From contig CM051026.1 of NCBI GenBank assembly GCA_027627225.1, positions 9,901,425 through 9,965,424 on the forward strand: a stretch of 64,000 bases of DNA. The letters run 5' to 3'. Positions 58,491 to 64,000 of the stretch are shown here, one piece after another. This stretch comes from Congeria kusceri. Its lineage: Eukaryota; Mollusca; Bivalvia; Myida; Dreissenidae. The position numbers and the translations under genes are program-made. Below the pieces are notes generated by a model that was not told the DNA's origin, ran no database searches, and saw only the letters and a list, made by a program, of their open reading frames with translations. The stretch's first letter is position 1. Every line of letters begins with the position of its first letter.

Positions 58491-59060
58491 TTAAACCAGG
58501 GACATAATTTGAACAATCTTTGTAGAGGACCACTATAGGATGTTACATACCAATAAGAAACCGCTGAGCCTTCCGGTTTCAGAGAAGATTTTTAAAGACA
58601 TTTTGCTATTTAACTTTATATAAACCATGTGACCTCTTGGGCGTGGCCAGTTTTGGCCCCATTGGCATAAATTGAACAATATTTGTAGTGGACCACTATA
58701 GGATGTTACATAGCAAATATTAAACCTCTGGGCCTTGCGGTTTCAGAGAAAAAGAATTTAAAAGACATTTTGCTATTTAAGTTTATATAAACCATGTGAC
58801 CCAGGGGCGTGGCCAGTTTTGACCCCAGGGGCATAATTTGAACAATCTTTGTAGAGGACCATTATAGGATGTTACATACCAAGTACCTCTGGGCCTTGCG
58901 GTTTCAGAGGAGAAGTTTTTTAAAGTCATTTTGCTATATATTCTATATAAACCATGTGATCCCCAGGGTGTGGCCCGTTTTGACCCCAGGGGCATAATTT
59001 GAACAATCTTTGTAAAGAACAACTTAAGGATGTTGCATACCAAATATGAATACTCTGGGC
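58490..59060. repeat. array-type repeat, GGCATAATTTGAACAATC family
   Basis: Four units of roughly 150-160 bp share TTTGAACAATCTTTGTAGAG, ACTATAGGATGTTACATACC, GGGCCTTGCGGTTTCAGAG and TATATAAACCATGTGA. It adjoins the previous array directly. Confidence 0.8.
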
Positions 59061-59800
59061 CTTGCAGTCAGACTTAAGTATTTCACAAACATTTTTCAAA
59101 TAATTGAAGACTGATTGATATAATTAAGCATTTTAATTCGCTTAACCCAATATATTTACATTAGCTGATTGTTGAAACACCCAAATTAAGTAAAACAACC
59201 ACTACTGGCGCCGCGCACGCGTGATGAGTCTTACTGGACGCATATGGAAGGAGAATTAATATATGCTATGTTTAGAAACACCAACTTGACATTGCTGAGT
59301 CGAACTGAGTATTTTATTGAACTATACGTTCTAAGAAAAAAAAGTATTTCTGCTTTCACCAACACTTGATGCATATTAATACAAAATATTATGCAATTAA
59401 TGTTTGCTTATCCTTGTAAATTTCACTCGTCGCAGAGTCAAAATTGAATTTTCTACGGCGTCTGGCTGACAGTGCTCCAGATAAGCTTTTACGCTGGGGG
59501 TAAATTAACGCGTACTTCTGAAAATATGGCAGTAAATGTACACTCTCTCCAGAATTTTCGGGGGTAAATGTACAGTCTGATAACTGAAGGTTAGTTTACA
59601 TCCAACAAACTTAAGATTATGTGGAAAAAAAAGAGAATTATATTAACAATCCAAATAATGTATAGCAATACCATTTGAATACAATAATGTTACAATTAAG
59701 ACTTCTGAACAGTTTAAGACTTGGATTGCTAGCAATACTACTGAACCATGTGCACATTCTTCAAGTAGACCGGCCTGTCAAACCTCACATCTTCTTCCGT
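59061..59800. other. no supported gene
   Basis: It contains two near copies of GGGGGTAAATGTAC-like words (near 59495-59575) and a CG-rich spot (GGCGCCGCGCACGCGTGA, near 59208). No gene is recognised. Confidence 0.4.
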
Positions 59801-59809
59801 TTTCCAGTA

Positions 59810-60215
59810 AATGTGAGGTAAATCCCTTCAGTAGTTTTTGAGCAAATGGCCGGACAAGAAAAACTGATAACGGGGAATAACTTCATAAATAATGCAGCTA
59901 GTCATAAATGTTGAACACTGCACTCCATCTAAAAAAAATCTATCTTTGTATAAAGTTTGAGTTCAATCCATTCAGTAGTTTTTGAGAAAATGGCCGGACA
60001 AGGGAAACTGACAAAGGGGAATAACTCCACAAATAAGAGAGTTATAAATCTTGAGAACTGCACTCCGCCTAACAACTTTCTATCCATGTTTAAGGGTTTG
60101 AAAGTTATGTTCCCGACAAATCAATAAGCGGCCATAAAAGGAAAATAGACAAAGGGGAATAACTCAAAAAACAAGGCTCTGATAGTAGTGAAAACCCCTA
60201 CTAATTAAACATTGT
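59810..60215. repeat. array-type repeat, ATGGCCGGACAAG family
   Basis: Three diverged units of about 120-130 bp with CAGTAGTTTTTGAGAAAATG, GCCGGACAAGGGAAACTGAC, AAAGGGGAATAACTC and GAACTGCACTCC. Confidence 0.75.
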
Positions 60216-60295
60216 GCAATACCATCAGATTGCCCTTTATCTGTAGATGTACAAAGTTTCATATTCAAATCCCATTTGTCACTGCAGTATTAAGT

Positions 60296-61030
60296 TGTTG
60301 TCTAGCGCTCGAACAGACTTCGATAAAGACTAGCGCTCCAACTGACTTGGATACAGACTAGCGCTCCAACAGAATTCGATAAAGACTAGCGCTCCAACAG
60401 TCTTGGATCAAGACTAGCGCTCCAACAGACTTCGATAAACACTAGCGCTCCAACAGACTTGGAGAAAGACTAGCGCTCGAACAGACTTGGAGAAATACTA
60501 GCGCTCCAACAGACTTGGAGAAAGACTAGCACTCCAACAGACTTCGATAAACACTAGCGCTCCAACAGACTTGGATAAAGACTAGCGCTCCAACAGACTT
60601 CGATAAACACTAGCGCTCCAACAGACTTGGAGAAAGACTAGCGCTTAAACAGACTTGGAGAAAGACTAGCGCTCCAACAAACTTGGAAAACGTCTAGCGC
60701 TCCAACAGACAGTGGAGAAGACTAGCGCTCCAACAGACTTGGAGAAGGACAAGCGCTCCAGCAGACTTAGAGAAGACTAGAGCTCCAACAGACTCAGAGA
60801 AGACTAGCGCTCCAACAGACTTGGAGAAGACTAGCGCTCCAACAGACTCAGAGAAGACTAGCGCTCCATAAGACTTAGAGAAAACTAGCGCTCCAACAGA
60901 CTTAGAGAAAACTAGCGCTCCAACAGACTTGGAGAAGACTGGCGCTCCAACTGTCTTGGAGAAAACTAGCGCTCCAACAGACTTAGAGAAGACTAGCGCT
61001 CCAACAGACTTGGATAAGACTAACGCTCCA
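60296..61030. repeat. 28-bp minisatellite with AGCGCT core
   Basis: About 26 units around GACTAGCGCTCCAACAGACT and TGGAGAAA. Early units alternate TTGGAGAAAG and TTCGATAAAC; later ones are TTGGAGAA or TTAGAGAA and often 27 bp. Confidence 0.93.
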
Positions 61031-61435
61031 ACACACTCATTTTGTGAAAAGAAAGCGCTGCAACACTCAATTAATTAATGTAAGACTAGCGACCCACCAC
61101 AGATACTTTGTGCAAGAGCAGCGCTCTAACACGCTTATTTTATCCAAGACTAGAACGTCAACTCACTTATTTTATACAAGACCAGCGATCTAACACATTT
61201 ATTTTATCAAAGACTAGCACTCCAACACACTTATTTTGTCCAAGACCAGCACACTTACACTCTTATTTTATCCAAGACCAGCGCTCTAACACACTTATAG
61301 TATCCAAGACTAGCGCTCCAACACACTTATTGTATCCCAGACCAGCGCTCGAACACCCTTATTTTATCCAAGACCAGCGCTCAAACACACTTATTTTATC
61401 CAAGACCAGCGCTCTAACACACTTGTTTTTATTTA
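61031..61435. repeat. 33-bp minisatellite sharing the AGCGCTC core
   Basis: About 11 units (CCAGCGCTCTAACACACTTA, TTTTATCCAAGA) of 30-33 bp follow directly from the 28-bp array and keep its GCGCTC-AACA core. Eleven codons per unit create a 142-codon open frame (61108-61536) that is not regarded as a gene. Confidence 0.92.
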
Positions 61436-61439
61436 CTGT

Positions 61440-63695
61440 CTGTAATTACAACACTAATGCATTTACATTGACATACAATGTTGTCATAATAAGCACTCTG
61501 TTAACATTAATCGTTTTTACTACAAGTTGTAACTAAGAGTTGATTAGTTTGAAAAGTTAACCAGTTAACCGTATGTTATGCTCTGTAAACAACCATCATT
61601 TTTGTATTTATACAGACATGTTGCATTTCAACGTGTTAATCGGGATGCATCATGTCTTTTATGGTACGTTTCTCGGTCCGTAACGCTGTGACCGCAATGA
61701 TTCCCAGGCGTGGTGCAAGAACAGACAAGTGCCGTTTATTTCACCGTCGTTTTTGATTTGCGTAAACAAGCATCAAAAACAGATACATCAAAACTGAATA
61801 CAGTTTGGTGTAACCCATGGTAAAATATTTAAAGAAAATTGCAGTAAAAAGAACTTTTTTTTTAACAACTGTGAACAACCTTAGCGACTGCCAGTTGGGA
61901 GGTATCTCCTCGGTGTTTAAATAATATTAATAATTAGCGATATTTTCCGACAAACATGATAAATAAAAATATCGTTAAAAAAAAGCTTTTCGTGGACACA
62001 AATTTTATATTCAAGTTGTCATTTTTCGGCGTAGCTGTCTAAGATCACTTTTGAATCAGATTTTCTTGCGATAATTGTGCAGCGGGAAAATTGAATGCCA
62101 ATAGAATTGGGCAAGTTTTCTAATTCTAGGGAATGCAAACTTCAAACAATGGCTTAACGTAAACCAATAACTGTTGCATACTTTTGGGGATTAAAAATTT
62201 ACATAATTGTTTACATAAGCGGTTAAAATGAAGTTATAAACATATCTTCAACATATACTCTAGAACTGAGGCTAATTATGAACGTAGTTTCTCATAGTAT
62301 ACCAAACACAGAATGCTATATTCATTCGCGTAACGAAATAACTATTTTGTTAAGCGTACATTTATATAAGCGTTACGCTCTATAAATAGCAATTGTGCAA
62401 TGTTCCCATTCATAAATCTCATTCACAGTGTTGCCGTTCCATGTAGCCCATTGATTCTAGCGAGTTCATCACATTCCAGAAACAGTAGTGTCATTCTAAA
62501 AAATAGGGCGCGTAGCTAGCAACCGTTGTAAATTTGTGTTAATATACTCGTACATGCATCAATAATAGCGTTCAGAGAATCTTAAACCTAAAAATGTCAA
62601 TAAATGGGGAATTTATATTTATAAACTTACTGTTAATTTGAATTAAAATTGTGGTGACGATTTATTAACGATTATTTATAATTGCGTCTTTCTATCAAAT
62701 TCTCCAGTAGATGTTATTTAATATACAAAAAGATGCTACATTTTCTATAGATGCAATTTTATGAAAAAAGATTCGGAATACGTCGAATTGCTATTCGCGT
62801 AGCATGAATACACAATTTGCATTACTAATTATACACAGGAACCCCGATATATCATATTTCTTCTGATATAATTTAAAATAGTCATAGGATTGTGGATTTG
62901 TGATAACCGATCATGTGTATTTCCCTGTGCCGTAATATTTTTTCTCGAACTGACTTCTCACTTAAATGAATTCTAGATAACTTTCCCACACTCAACACTT
63001 CGCATTTCGTGACAAATGGACTCCACAATTGGATTAGTGGACATGTTCAAGCCCATATCACTAAAAAAAGCTTTAAATATTATTTTTGTCTAAGTGCTAT
63101 GCGATCATTACATAAACTCAGTCGACAAAAGTCACTCAAAATGTGTCATGAATTGTATACTCGTAAAAACAAATATATTACTGGACAAGCCATTAACTAT
63201 TGTGAACGATATACTTACTTTATGCCAAACCGTTTAATCGTATTCTTTGATATTTTATTTTAACAAAAAGTAAATGCTTACTGGTCACTGTTACACACTT
63301 TGTCGGGAGGCATATCATGAGCGATGCTGCTGGTTATCTTGCAGACCACCACCCCACAAACAAACATCATTATACCAGAGACGCGCTTAGGTCTGGCTAA
63401 CAGGTTTGTTACACAACAACAACAGCGAGAGTGGCAGCATGTGAGTAAATATCTACCATGTGGTGATAAACAAAAAATATCTTGCATTTTTAATGAAAGG
63501 TTCCGTAACGTTGGCAAGTGCTATTAGGAAGCCAGTAAATCAAAGCACTTGAATACTTTGCGTACCTAGTGTGAGGCTCATGCGGATTTAATACGTCATC
63601 GACCCATTGTCTTAAACAGGTACGTATAAGTTATCTTTCATAGAAATGTAAAGTACTAGTCCGATTCAATACCAATCCTGTTTTAGTAGTAACAG
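61440..63695. other. no supported gene
   Basis: Mostly AT-rich. Open frames at 63009-63263 and 63278-63527 (both strands) show no recognisable domain. Confidence 0.5.
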
Positions 63696-63697
63696 CG

Positions 63698-63768
63698 CTG
63701 TAATGGATATGGAGTCTAAACATGCGACCGGGATACCGGGCGTTCGACCATTGGACTAGGATCATTGC
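63698..63768 (-). repeat. possible degenerate tRNA-like sequence
   Basis: The minus strand has an A-box-like TAGTCCAATGG and, about 30 bases on, a B-box-like GTTTAGACTCC with mismatches to GGTTCGANTCC. The folding is poor, so this is at most an old tRNA-derived repeat. Confidence 0.25.
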
Positions 63769-64000
63769 AATAAAATCAAGTCATAAGTCGTGCATTTGAA
63801 AGCGTATTCACTAGCATTACGTATTTTATATGTTCATATAGTATTAATATTTTCGTTAATTTTGCTATGTGTCAGTGTCATGCATGCTAGTTCGCTGGTA
63901 CGAATTCAAGGGATGCATGTTCCATGTTACTGTAAATATCAGATCGAGTTGACTACACTAGTATAAGAACTTTATACATAGACAATCTCCGAATATACTT
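63769..64000. other. no supported gene
   Basis: AT-rich window end; nothing recognised. Confidence 0.4.

Noticed and set aside
61108..61536. 142-codon plus-strand frame
   Set aside because: It is produced by the 33-bp minisatellite and ends in non-conserved AT-rich sequence.

Overview
The window looks like nuclear DNA from a mollusc, most likely a bivalve. It is AT-rich, has canonical GT/AG introns, carries a B-box/NHL (tripartite-motif-like) gene of a kind greatly expanded in bivalves, and is packed with tRNA-derived SINEs, miniature inverted-repeat elements and tandem-array elements typical of molluscan genomes. No bacterial, phage, plasmid or CRISPR feature is present. The species cannot be named from this sequence.

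Only one gene can be reconstructed with confidence: a minus-strand, three-exon gene at 28496-33961 encoding a 565-residue protein with two N-terminal B-boxes, a coiled coil and a C-terminal NHL-like beta-propeller, but no RING. Both splice junctions keep the frame and a candidate poly(A) signal follows the stop. Almost everything else is repeat.

Layout. 1-2015: 43-bp minisatellite. 2016-5566: inverted-repeat element with a nested SINE, a 74-bp duplication and a tRNA-Thr-like SINE; much of this is duplicated at about 14738-16733. 5690-8590: array-type repeats, a foldback element and minisatellites of 24-25 bp. 8590-11880: mostly gene-free, with a CpG-richer patch. 11880-14260: minisatellites of 26, 27 and 43 bp. 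14359-20100: microsatellite, second copy of the duplicated block, foldback element and a block duplicated again near 55400-56340. 20109-20931: pogo/Tigger-type transposon relic. 21170-27900: array-bearing elements, one inserted in another, and the pair inserted in a TTAA-flanked MITE. 28200-33970: the B-box/NHL gene, whose large intron hosts a foldback element and an array element. 34000-40180: simple repeats, a second MITE and a Tc1/mariner-like relic, both interrupted by array elements. 40517-44948: a 4.4-kb hAT-like inverted-repeat element whose interior is two satellite arrays. 45760-52000: further array elements, a perfect 44-bp inverted repeat and an intact MITE. 51887-54008: a 25/27-bp minisatellite. 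55400-64000: duplicated block, a strong hairpin, more array repeats and a 28-to-33-bp compound minisatellite.

The most interesting pattern is a set of array-bearing repeats that differ internally but share similar ends: a start near ACAAGAG and an end near GAGCTAAAAA. Several sit inside other transposons, which shows that they moved as units. Their mechanism is not visible here.
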